NCBI RefSeq assembly: GCF_016904955.1
Contig: NZ_JADIKE010000035.1
Location: 248,001 to 312,000 of the forward strand
Reading direction: 5' to 3'
Origin: Dyella flava
GTDB lineage: Bacteria; Pseudomonadota; Gammaproteobacteria; Xanthomonadales; Rhodanobacteraceae
Length of the DNA stretch: 64,000 nt
Shown: positions 52,228 to 60,927 of the stretch, one piece after another
How the letters are laid out: the number at the start of each line of letters is the position of its first letter
Numbering within the stretch: the stretch's first letter is position 1
Notes under the pieces: model-generated
Told to the model about the DNA's origin: nothing
The model's database searches: none
What the model saw: only the letters and a program-made list of their open reading frames with translations
Position numbers and translations under genes: made by a program

Positions 52228-52583
52228 GTGGCTACCTCCTCAGATGAAAATTTCGTTCGTTTGCTTCCTGGCGGCACGTTGCGGCCATTTCCCTTGTGGT
52301 GCCGATAGGGTGGTAGTTGCTCTGACTGGCGGCCCCCTTCCCGCCTCGCCGAATAAAAGCTGCGACATCGATACAAGCCCCGCTCCCGCTTAGCCCACCC
52401 TAATTCGGGCCTAATTCTCCGCGAGGAAGCTATATCCAACCACTCGCCAATCCGCGTAATCCAGATTGCGGAACCGGCGGGAAATACAGGTCGCAACCCA
52501 TTAATCAGGTGATGAAGGTATCTGCATTCAGGCGGAGACCTCATCCGCCAGCCTCACGCTGACGCTTTTACGGAGACGGTTAC
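52228..52583. other. Gene-free stretch between yhcG-like and araC-like genes
   Basis: This 356-nt stretch lies between divergent genes and should hold both promoters. I see no recognisable coding or RNA feature; a minus-strand frame (52224-52544) shows no family pattern. Confidence 0.6.
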
Positions 52584-53525
52584 ATGCTGCAAATTGTCAC
52601 TCAACCTTTGCTGGACAATTCTGCCGCAGCTCGCTCGGCCGCGCGCGCCGCTTTTGCCAAATCCACCACTCGCGGTGAAAAAGTGTGGCAGAAGTCAGTG
52701 CCGCAGGAGACCCGCTCTGAATGCGCCGTCGTTTCCAAGCGCACAGATCCGCTCAAGACCGAATGCTCTGCATTGAGCCTGAAAGACAAGCTGGTAATCA
52801 GCGTTTTCCCGCAATCGGTACGCGCGACAATCGGCATAGATGGAACGATCCTGCACGATGGCGTCATTCCCGCCGGCTCGGCACTGGTGACCTTGCCAGG
52901 ACAGGTGACTACAGGGATGTTTGCGGCGGGCGCCGATGCCACACAGCTTCATATCAGCTGGGATTTTGTCGTCAAACACGCCGGGCAGAATGCTTCTGAA
53001 GCGCTCAAGAGTTTTTGCGGGTTGTTTCAGGATGGCGCCATCGGAAATCTTGCGCTTGCACTTGATTACTGCAACGCGAATGGATGTGCGCCTGGCTGGG
53101 CTGAGCGACTGGGTGCGTTTATGGTTGCCCGACTTTTTCATCTGCACTGCCATAAGGTGGGCAGCCACACGGCACAGGCCAAAATAGCCATGCCGCTTTG
53201 GCGCATCAAGCGGGTCAATGATTATCTGGAAGCGCATTTGAGCGAGCCGATCTCGCTTGCGGATCTCGCCAAGGTGGCTTCCCTTTCACCCATGCATTTT
53301 GCTGCGCGCTTCAGGCAGGCCACTGGCCATCGTCCCCATGAATACCTACTGCTCCGCCGTATCGAGCGAGCCAAGAATCTCCTGCTGTGTCCCAGTGTGT
53401 CGTTGATCGACATCGCGCTGGAGGTTGGTTTTCGCACCCAGTCGCACTTCACTACCGTATTTAAACGGTATGTGGGTCAGGCACCGAGCTATTGGCGCAA
53501 TCAGCAGCTCATGAACGTCGCCTAG
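52584..53525 (+). CDS. AraC family transcriptional regulator
   Basis: A 313-residue regulator with GGAGA upstream of the ATG. The C-terminal 100 residues hold two helix-turn-helix units: EPISLADLAKVASLSPMHFAARFRQATGHRPHEYLL and LIDIALEVGFRTQSHFTTVFKRYVGQAPSYWR. The N-terminal part (about 60-200) is a variable sensor region without a recognisable cupin motif. Its target is unknown. The next gene is convergent. Confidence 0.92.
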   Translation: MLQIVTQPLLDNSAAARSAARAAFAKSTTRGEKVWQKSVPQETRSECAVVSKRTDPLKTECSALSLKDKLVISVFPQSVRATIGIDGTILHDGVIPAGSALVTLPGQVTTGMFAAGADATQLHISWDFVVKHAGQNASEALKSFCGLFQDGAIGNLALALDYCNANGCAPGWAERLGAFMVARLFHLHCHKVGSHTAQAKIAMPLWRIKRVNDYLEAHLSEPISLADLAKVASLSPMHFAARFRQATGHRPHEYLLLRRIERAKNLLLCPSVSLIDIALEVGFRTQSHFTTVFKRYVGQAPSYWRNQQLMNVA

Positions 53526-53575
53526 CCCACTCTGCGGCCAGACTTTGGACTTGCTCACGGCAGCCGACACGGCTG

Positions 53576-54289
53576 TTACATGTTCGGCGCAGGCGTGCCA
53601 TCCGACCATTTGCCCACCGTGATCATCAACACGTTGACCGGCTCGGGCGCGCCGTGAAATTGTGGATTCAACATAACCGGTGAGCCCGGCAGATCGGCGC
53701 CCCAATCCACGTTGGTGCTGGTGTAGAACATCAGGTGCGGCATCCAATGGCCGTACTGCTCATCGAGAAAGCCCTGCTTGGACATCATGTAGGACATGGC
53801 ACCCGGTTCCAGCGCCGGTAGCTGCTTGTTCGCCAAGGCGGCTTCGATGGCTTTTTTGATTTGCTCTCTGGATCGTCCCGCCAGCACGAGTTCGGTCCTT
53901 TTGTAGGTCATGGGCAGGATCGACTTGGCGGCCGGCGGATTGAAGCAGATCGGTCCGCGCAGTTTTGGATCCCAGAACAGGGGAGCGTCGAAGGGAGACA
54001 TCCATCCCCGCTCGACCACACAGACAAATCCATTGGTGCCTTTGACGGCGGTGACATAGCCATGCGCTTGAAGCACCAGGACGGTGGCGTGGTCGGAAAT
54101 CGACGCCGGTGCGGCACTGCGCGCCATGGCTATTTCCGTGGCGCGGTCGGCGATCAGGTATTGGGAAAGCGGCGCCATGCTTGGGTAGCTGGGTGGCGGT
54201 TGCTGGGCCGGCGCGGCGGCGCCGGGGAGCAGCGAGGCAAGCGCGTACAAGATGATCAGATAGCCGAAACGGCGGAGGTGCTTGTTCAT
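53576..54289 (-). CDS. Secreted protein of unknown function
   Basis: A 237-residue protein from the ATG at 54289 with a signal peptide (about 1-28, ending AAAPAQ). The mature chain holds the stretches NGFVCVVERGW, GPICFNPPAAKSILPMTY and GHWMPHLMFYTS and ends with TVGKWSDGTPAPNM. I do not recognise a domain; two Cys residues could pair. It stands alone between the AraC gene (convergent) and the pga operon. Confidence 0.75.
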   Translation of the reverse strand: MNKHLRRFGYLIILYALASLLPGAAAPAQQPPPSYPSMAPLSQYLIADRATEIAMARSAAPASISDHATVLVLQAHGYVTAVKGTNGFVCVVERGWMSPFDAPLFWDPKLRGPICFNPPAAKSILPMTYKRTELVLAGRSREQIKKAIEAALANKQLPALEPGAMSYMMSKQGFLDEQYGHWMPHLMFYTSTNVDWGADLPGSPVMLNPQFHGAPEPVNVLMITVGKWSDGTPAPNM

Positions 54290-54476
54290 CGTTGGACTCC
54301 CTTTTCCGGTCTCACGCAGTGGGCCAGAGGCACGCAAGGACTTCCGGGCCCGACCCTATGTCGGGCCCGGAAGTCGCCATGCTTCTGAATGACGATTGGG
54401 CGGCGGCCAAATCGACATCCCCCTTGCCGAGCCCGATGACGGCATCGGGCAACCTGAGCCAACGCAAGCAAGCCGG

Positions 54477-54932
54477 TCAGGCGTCCTCAACGGTCAGGTA
54501 CATGCTGCCCTGGTCGTTGAAATGCACCACGGAGCGGCGGCTTGAACGCAGCTGTTGCGCGGTACCGAAGGAGGCATCGAGTGCCGGCGCCATTTCCGCC
54601 AGTTCGATAAATCGATTGGCGCGACGCTTCTGCTTCCCTGCAAAACGCATGCGGTTGTAGAACGCCCAGGCGCTCAGCGACAACGCGGCGATCACGGCTA
54701 CCTGCAGCACCATGCCCAGATCGTTGGCTGCACGGAAGGGATGATCCAAGCCCAGCTTGACGTAGACATCCTGCAGGCCCAGCAACCACGCGACCAGCGT
54801 GATCAGCGGCAGCCACAGCGATACCCACAGCGTCCACGCCAGCATGGTGATGATGGTAAAGATCGCGCGCTGTAGCGGCTTCTGACGTTCCGGGTGATGA
54901 ATAATGGGATCGGCTTTGGGATCGGCTTTCAT
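54477..54932 (-). CDS. pgaD: Poly-N-acetylglucosamine synthase accessory subunit PgaD
   Basis: A 151-residue protein with two membrane helices (about 27-52 and 72-95) and a cytoplasmic tail, as in PgaD. Together with PgaC it polymerises PNAG; in E. coli c-di-GMP binding by the pair activates synthesis. It overlaps pgaC by 4 nt and ends the operon. Sequence is divergent, so the call rests mostly on topology and position. Confidence 0.85.
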   Translation of the reverse strand: MKADPKADPIIHHPERQKPLQRAIFTIITMLAWTLWVSLWLPLITLVAWLLGLQDVYVKLGLDHPFRAANDLGMVLQVAVIAALSLSAWAFYNRMRFAGKQKRRANRFIELAEMAPALDASFGTAQQLRSSRRSVVHFNDQGSMYLTVEDA

Positions 54933-56179
54933 CGCACACCTCGATCAGGACTGGTCCATACGGCGCGCGTCCCACGGCGTTTGAGCACGGCCCTGGGCAA
55001 CGCAAAAATAGATGTGGTGGTGGTAAGCATCCAGTAGGCAATCGGATACCAGATCATCCAGTAGAAATTGCGGCCAATACGCTTCTCGTAGCGCCGGTCG
55101 ATCAGCAGGCTGATCAGGAACTGCAGCATGCAAACAATGCCCAGCACCACGCCGTTCCATTGCGGCAGCAAAGTCGGCACATGCATGGAAGGTGGCAGTG
55201 TGATCACCAGCCCCAGCAGCCAGAGCAGCACCATCGCGCCCATCACGTAGGACCACACCAGGCTGATCAGGTATTCGATCGCCACCATCCACATACGGCG
55301 TTGGCGCCAGTGCAGCAGCTTGGCCCAATAGCGCAGCAATACTTCCGATCCGCCCTGGGCCCAGCGCAAGCGCTGCTTCCACAGTCCACGCAAGGTTTCC
55401 GGCATCAGAATCCAGCACAGCGCATTCGGCTCGTAGCGGATTTCCCAGTGCCGCATCTGCAAGCGCCAGCTGACGTCGATGTCTTCGGTCACCATGTCGG
55501 TATTCCAGTAACCGACATCGTGCAGCGCGACTTTGCGAAATGCGGCGATCACGCCGGACACCGTGAAGATGCGCCCATAGACGCGCTGCGCGCGCTTGAT
55601 CAAACCGATGATCGAAGAGAACTCGCCGACCTGGAGCCTGCCCAGCAAGGTGGACCGATTGCGGATACGCGGATTGCCGGTGACCGCACCCACGCGTGCG
55701 CTCGACAGCAAATGGATCATCAGCCAGTGCACGGCATAGCGATCAAGCAGGGCATCGCCATCCACGCACACCAGATAATCGCCCTTCGCCGCCAGCGTGG
55801 CGGCGCGCAGCCCCATCGCCTTGCCCTGATTGCTGGCCAGATGCAGCACGCGCAGTTGCGGATGTTCGGTCATCAACTGGTCGAGCTGTGCGCCGGTGTC
55901 GTCGGTCGAGCCGTCGTTGACGGCGATGATCTCGAAGTCCGGCCAGCTCTGGTCGGCCAGCTGCGAGATGGTTTCGCGGACATGCTCACTCTCGTTGTGG
56001 CACGGCACGATGATCGAGACCATCGGGTACGACACCAGTCCGGGCGGCCTGACCCGCGAGGGCTCGCGACGCTCCCAGCGCAGGAAGTAGATGATTCCCC
56101 CGCTCATCCAGACCAGCGACATCGCCAGCGGATAGAAGAAGGCGAACTCAAGCAGGATATGGACTATGCCCCCGTTCAT
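54929..56179 (-). CDS. pgaC: PNAG synthase PgaC (GT2 glycosyltransferase)
   Basis: A 416-residue membrane glycosyltransferase that builds poly-beta-1,6-GlcNAc from UDP-GlcNAc and passes it to the periplasm. GT2 motifs are complete: AVNDGSTDDTG, DxD in CVDGDALLD, TED in VTEDIDVSW and the QxxRW-type QRLRWAQGG. Helices occur at the N-terminus and in a C-terminal block. ATGA overlaps exist with pgaB and pgaD. Confidence 0.95.
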   Translation of the reverse strand: MNGGIVHILLEFAFFYPLAMSLVWMSGGIIYFLRWERREPSRVRPPGLVSYPMVSIIVPCHNESEHVRETISQLADQSWPDFEIIAVNDGSTDDTGAQLDQLMTEHPQLRVLHLASNQGKAMGLRAATLAAKGDYLVCVDGDALLDRYAVHWLMIHLLSSARVGAVTGNPRIRNRSTLLGRLQVGEFSSIIGLIKRAQRVYGRIFTVSGVIAAFRKVALHDVGYWNTDMVTEDIDVSWRLQMRHWEIRYEPNALCWILMPETLRGLWKQRLRWAQGGSEVLLRYWAKLLHWRQRRMWMVAIEYLISLVWSYVMGAMVLLWLLGLVITLPPSMHVPTLLPQWNGVVLGIVCMLQFLISLLIDRRYEKRIGRNFYWMIWYPIAYWMLTTTTSIFALPRAVLKRRGTRAVWTSPDRGVR

Positions 56180-58053
56180 CGCGATGGCTCCGGATAGGGA
56201 TAGTCGGCTATCGAAATGGACGGCCGAATGACTTCCAGCCGAGGCTGGTTCTTGATGAAGTCGTCGGGGTAGTACCCGAGGTGACGTGCCCCCTCCACTT
56301 GCAGCAACTCGATGCGCTTGTTCATCTGCGCTTCGCTGATCGGCTGATCGCTGCGCCAGTCGTGTGATGCCAGTTCGAACAGCGTGTGATCCATCGCACC
56401 CGGAATGGCTTTTACGTGCGCCACCAGGTCGCGATACCAGGAGGCGCTATCGCCCTGCTCGTCCAGCTGCGGCATCGCCATGATGGCGGTCATGTCGTAG
56501 CCGGCCAGGAAGGCAGGCAGGCTTTGTGCAAACCATGCCTCGGCAGCGGGATCAAAGATCGGGCGCGTGTAGATGTTGCGCACGGTCTTCACCAGCGGCC
56601 GCCAGCGGCGCACGCGATCGGTCAGCGCATGGGTGAAACCAATCAGTTCAGCCGTGCGCTGTGCGGGCGTCAGGTTGGCCCACGGGCCGAGGTTGTCGGT
56701 ATCGCGCAGATAGGCGTCGTCGGAAAACAACAGGCCCGCGGCGTCGGCATGCATGGCGAGGTCTTCATAGACATCGCCGATCCATTGCTGCACACGCGGA
56801 TCCCATGGCGCCAGCCGATAGTGATCGCCACCCGGCTTGGGCTCGCCAGCCAATGACGGCAGATTCGGCGCATCCGGAAAACGGAAGGCCAGCACCGGCA
56901 TCCATGCGTAGACACGCACCCCGGCGCGTGTGCGCAGCTGCCACTCCACCCGCGAGAACAGATCGGCGCGCATCGGCAGGTGACGATTGGGGAAGTACAC
57001 GGACTCGGCTACGCCGTCGCCCTTCGGATCGGCATACGCCTGCAGCCACACCTGGCTGGGCTGCATCCGCTTGATGCGATCCAGCAACACGGACAGGTTG
57101 CGTTCCTGCTGCTTCGGATCGGGATCGTAGACATAGTCGAGATCGACCTGGACCGCGCGCACGGGAGGGTTACGGTCCTGATGGCGGATCAACCAGCCAA
57201 GGCGGTTGGCGTTGATGTTGCCGCTGATCAGCAAGCGCGGAATGGTGTTGTCGATCTGCACGTCCGGCAGCTTGTCGTCCAGGCTGAAGGACAGCGTCAG
57301 GCCTTCGCTGGCGGCGATCTGCGCGGCGATCTTGTTGTACGAGCCGTACGGCCAGATGATGGCGCGCGGGCGATGGCCGGTTTCCTGGAAAATCTCGTCG
57401 GAGCTGTGGCGAAGATCCGCGCGCAGACGCTCGATATAAGCCGCTTCGCTTTCATAGCTGTGCGTGGCCATGTCGTAGCGCAGGGTGGTCACGGACGGCA
57501 TCTGGTTGTTCTGCGGATTGCCCGGAATACCCATGTGCATCTGCCAGGTATGCGAGGCGAATTCGACCAGGCCGGACTTCTGCACGTCGCGAATCTGATC
57601 CCAGCTCATGAAGCAGTCGCGCGTGCACTGCTCGCCGTTGTAGGCCATCTTCTGGCCCGGCGGCATATCAATCCACGAACCGACCAAGGCTGACACGGCG
57701 GGATAGTTGTACGCACGCAGCAAGGGATAGACGCGCGTGTAGAAGCTTTCCAGGCCGTCATCGAAGGTCAGCAGCACCGCATGCGCGGGCAACGCCGGAC
57801 CGCCACGCGATGCCTGCACGACCTGTTCCAGACTGACCACGTGATAGCCATTGGCCTTGAGCCAATCGAAGTGCGAAATCAGGTGATCGGTACTGATGGC
57901 GTCCGGATCACGGTCGCCCAGCGCACCCACATCGTCGCGAACATCGTGGTAGGTCAGCACGATAAAGGCGGGCCGCGGCGCCAGCACGGCAGCCTGGGCG
58001 ACGCTGGCGATCATGATCAATAACAGGGCGAGAATTAGCCGACGCATCATCAT
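56176..58053 (-). CDS. pgaB: PNAG N-deacetylase PgaB
   Basis: A 625-residue protein with signal peptide. The N-terminal NodB-type deacetylase shows TYHDV (His36), the LLTFDDG metal pair (Asp98, Asp99) and EFASHTWQMH (His168, His173). The C-terminal TIM-barrel (about 300-600) is the glycan-binding/hydrolase part. Partial deacetylation allows export through PgaA. Three ATGs in a row start it; the third (58047) has the best GGGGAG spacing. It overlaps pgaA by 4 nt. Confidence 0.95.
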   Translation of the reverse strand: MMMRRLILALLLIMIASVAQAAVLAPRPAFIVLTYHDVRDDVGALGDRDPDAISTDHLISHFDWLKANGYHVVSLEQVVQASRGGPALPAHAVLLTFDDGLESFYTRVYPLLRAYNYPAVSALVGSWIDMPPGQKMAYNGEQCTRDCFMSWDQIRDVQKSGLVEFASHTWQMHMGIPGNPQNNQMPSVTTLRYDMATHSYESEAAYIERLRADLRHSSDEIFQETGHRPRAIIWPYGSYNKIAAQIAASEGLTLSFSLDDKLPDVQIDNTIPRLLISGNINANRLGWLIRHQDRNPPVRAVQVDLDYVYDPDPKQQERNLSVLLDRIKRMQPSQVWLQAYADPKGDGVAESVYFPNRHLPMRADLFSRVEWQLRTRAGVRVYAWMPVLAFRFPDAPNLPSLAGEPKPGGDHYRLAPWDPRVQQWIGDVYEDLAMHADAAGLLFSDDAYLRDTDNLGPWANLTPAQRTAELIGFTHALTDRVRRWRPLVKTVRNIYTRPIFDPAAEAWFAQSLPAFLAGYDMTAIMAMPQLDEQGDSASWYRDLVAHVKAIPGAMDHTLFELASHDWRSDQPISEAQMNKRIELLQVEGARHLGYYPDDFIKNQPRLEVIRPSISIADYPYPEPSR

Positions 58054-60131
58054 TCTCCCCAGTGCATGCTGAGGTCGAGCACGACACGTTGCTCATGCCG
58101 ACCGTCGTAAGGCTGGTAATGCCAGCTCACGCCCCAGCCAAAGCGCAAACCGAGACGCGGCTGGAAAATCTGTCCGTAACGCGCGCTGACCATCACGCCC
58201 GTTCCGTAATTGAGTTCCTGGTACCCGCCGACGGCCACATCGATGCGCTGGTTCCAGCTGCGGTCCTCGTATTGGCTGAGCAGGTTCTGCAAGCTGCCGG
58301 TCAGCGCGTACGAATGGTCGTCGCGCGGATTGAAATACGGGCGATCGGTTTCGCTGTTGTGCGAACCGCCGATTTCGACGCCGCCATCCAGGGTCAGGTT
58401 GGGTGCGGTATGCAGCCGCTGCACGAAGTCGGCCAGCCAGCCTTCGCGCAAATTGCCATCGGTGAAGCGATCGCGATAAAGCGCCAGGCGCGCCGACGTC
58501 AACTCGCTGGGTCGCCATTGCACGGCGGTGCTGACCGAGTTGCCGGTAATGCCGTAGTACTGCGCGCGCAGCGGCACGTCGTTGCTCGCGCTGCTCCAAT
58601 CGGTGGACCACGTCCATTGGTCGCTGATCGCCCAATTGAAACCCGCCGCGACATCGGTGCGGTGCACGAAGCGATCCGCCGAGGGCAAGGCTTCGACATA
58701 GAACATCAGCCCATGCAGATAGGTTTGCAGCCCCAGGCCGGCGCGCTCGCGCGCCACCTCGCCTTCGGGCAAGGACGCGGTGGCGTATTGGGCCAAGGCG
58801 AGCACGCGCCAGTGGTTGTCGATCAGCGGGCTGGCCAGGGTGGCCTCGGTTTCCTCGTCGCGATCGCCGTAATCGGGGCTGTTGCCCCAACCATTGTCGT
58901 GGGTGAGATCGAATTGCCAGCCGCGATACTGATCCCAGGCACTCAGGGCATCCTGCACGCGCCCGCTGCGCCCGGCTTCCTGCTGAGCCTGGGCCAGATC
59001 GGCCTCCTCGTCGGCGTAGTCATACAACGCCTGGTGTGCCGCGGCCTGATCGAGCGCCGCGTTGGCGTCGCGTTCGTCCCAGTTATCGGCGATCTTGAGC
59101 GTATCCAGCGCACGGCGCGGCCAACCGCGAGCCAGTTCGGCCATCGCCAATTCGCGGCGGATATCGGCATTACCGGGCGCCTCGGCGCTCATGGCGGCAA
59201 GACGGTCGTAGGCGGTTTTCAGCAGGCCTTCGTCCATCTCGACCGAGGCTGCGCTGGTATCGGCGTCGACCTTGCGCTGGTTCTGCGTGTTGCCGCGTAC
59301 ATTCGGCAGATGCAGCCAGCGCGCTTCGCTGTCGGCGAGTTTATGGATGGTCGACAACGCATCCTGCATGCGCCCTGCTTGCAGATACGCATAAGCCAGG
59401 CCGATGCGTGGATCGGTTTCGGTGGGATCGTACGGGCCGGGATCACGACGGATGCTGTCTTCGTAAAGCACGATGGCGTCGCGCGAGTCGTGTTTTTGCA
59501 TCATCGCGTCGGCGACGGCTTGCTCGGCATAGGGCGGCAATTGGACGCCCTGCTGTTTCAGCTGCGCGTAATTGGCCAGCACGTCACCGGCCCGGTCCGC
59601 CTGGTCGAGCACGGCCAGCATGTCCATGCGCGCACGCAGGCGGATGTCCGCAGGGGCGCTGGGATCGTTGGCCAGGCGTTCAATCGCGGCAGCGGCCTGG
59701 TCGGCCTCGGCATAGGGATGGTGCGCATCGGCGGGTTCGCCATGCGCCCAGCGCACCAGGTGTGCGTCGTAGTCGGCAAGCAGGCGGTAGCGCTGGGCAG
59801 TGTTGGAAGGGAGTTCCGCCCCCAGCTCCTGCGCGCGCGCCGCTGCGCCCAATTCGGAAAGCAGCGTGACGTTGAGTTGCCGCGCCTCCGGGTTATCCGG
59901 CCAGCGCGCCAGTACTTCCTGGCAATAGGCCAGCGCCTCGACCCGCTTTCCGGCTGCCTGGGAGGCACGCGCCTGCGCCAGCAGGCTGCCCGCATCGGCC
60001 GTGGCCTGGACTGACTCCTGCGCGCACACGATCTCGGCCGCGCCGTAAAGCGTGATCATCACCAGCAAAGCGATGGCTGTGCGTCGCACGTGCACCTTGC
60101 GCTTCTTCCATGATGTGATTTCGAAGGACAT
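58050..60131 (-). CDS. pgaA: PNAG outer-membrane porin PgaA
   Basis: I take the ATG at 60131 (MSFEITSWKKRKVHVRRT), giving 693 residues; the frame to 60266 adds a leader with no conserved features and would run over the CRP-like site. A signal peptide (ending near residue 37) is followed by a TPR domain (about 45-400) and a C-terminal 16-strand beta-barrel (from about residue 430). PgaA exports deacetylated PNAG. The GWGNSPDYGDRDEE segment at the barrel start and GVSWHYQPYDG at the end fit the family. Confidence 0.92.
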   Translation of the reverse strand: MSFEITSWKKRKVHVRRTAIALLVMITLYGAAEIVCAQESVQATADAGSLLAQARASQAAGKRVEALAYCQEVLARWPDNPEARQLNVTLLSELGAAARAQELGAELPSNTAQRYRLLADYDAHLVRWAHGEPADAHHPYAEADQAAAAIERLANDPSAPADIRLRARMDMLAVLDQADRAGDVLANYAQLKQQGVQLPPYAEQAVADAMMQKHDSRDAIVLYEDSIRRDPGPYDPTETDPRIGLAYAYLQAGRMQDALSTIHKLADSEARWLHLPNVRGNTQNQRKVDADTSAASVEMDEGLLKTAYDRLAAMSAEAPGNADIRRELAMAELARGWPRRALDTLKIADNWDERDANAALDQAAAHQALYDYADEEADLAQAQQEAGRSGRVQDALSAWDQYRGWQFDLTHDNGWGNSPDYGDRDEETEATLASPLIDNHWRVLALAQYATASLPEGEVARERAGLGLQTYLHGLMFYVEALPSADRFVHRTDVAAGFNWAISDQWTWSTDWSSASNDVPLRAQYYGITGNSVSTAVQWRPSELTSARLALYRDRFTDGNLREGWLADFVQRLHTAPNLTLDGGVEIGGSHNSETDRPYFNPRDDHSYALTGSLQNLLSQYEDRSWNQRIDVAVGGYQELNYGTGVMVSARYGQIFQPRLGLRFGWGVSWHYQPYDGRHEQRVVLDLSMHWGE

Positions 60132-60927
60132 GCGAGCCCCTGCATCGGCGATGCATGAAGTCAGTCGAGGGACCCCCCCGTTTGGCGCGTAACGAGTCGA
60201 CCGAATAGACCGGCCGCTCACTCGCTCCTGGTCTTTGTTGCAGGCGAGGCAAGAACTACGCCACATGTGATGCAGTTCACATTTTTAAAGCCAATCTCTT
60301 AGCTGGTAATGAGCTTGTTGCCGCAAGTGGCTGAAAAGGCCCCTGGCCCTCATTACTGGTAACCCGAGCACCTTCGGCTTTGCCGGACAGTCGGCCGGGC
60401 GAACCGTCAACAGGTTTCGCATGCGCCAAGGCGGATTGCCCGTATGCGTCCTATTGCGACCTAAAGTGCCCGATCAAGACTCCGAATCAGGACCGGCGCG
60501 TTCATATAAACACCTATTTCAAATCACATTTGGGTGCACCAACAGGTGTCCGAGGCGGCGCGCCCCCCTATTGGTCCCCCGACCATCGCGCTTGGATTCG
60601 CGCTGCCCGATTATGCGGGCGCCCCGAAGAGCCTCTCCGTGCGCGGCATTCCGGCGGCCTGCATTCACGCATTACTTGAACTGACATAAGCAAGTGCCAT
60701 GCGCGCCAGCACCCACCCTGGTAGAACACCTACACGTCACGCATAAAAACCCTACGAAAAACGCGCCATTCGCCTGATGTGCGCGCCCATGGAGCAGCCA
60801 CATCATTCAACCACCCGCGGCCATATCTCGGCCTGCTTATGGGTACAGGAGCGCACCTGCGCACACCGCACCGTCCGACATGCGCGACGCGTGTGCCGTG
60901 ACTTGGGCTTTTCAAAGGGACTTCCGC
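60132..60927. other. Long intergenic region between pgaA and vgrG
   Basis: Nearly 800 nt between divergent operons. It holds the CRP-like palindrome at 60266 and an inverted repeat TAATGAG/CTCATTA near 60307 and 60350. No credible gene is seen (small frames at 60380-60684 lack family features). It must contain the pga promoter and that of vgrG. Confidence 0.6.
60266..60281. promoter_or_regulatory. CRP/Clp-type binding palindrome upstream of pgaABCD
   Basis: TGTGA-TGCAGT-TCACA is a perfect match to the CRP consensus TGTGA-N6-TCACA, 135 nt before the pgaA start. In Xanthomonadales the homologue Clp binds this motif and loses DNA binding when loaded with c-di-GMP. The site could therefore couple exopolysaccharide expression to that signal. 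Confidence 0.65.

Noticed and set aside
48387-52583. Direct repeat of the tRNA-Leu 3' end as an attR site
   Set aside because: No second copy of the GGTTCGAGTCC..CCGGTACCA end was found in the window by eye, so island boundaries remain unproven.
58062-60014. 650-codon plus-strand frame across pgaA
   Set aside because: Antisense shadow of pgaA; no domain pattern or start signal.
60380-60684. Small genes in the pgaA-vgrG gap
   Set aside because: Arg/Pro-rich translations without start signals or family features.
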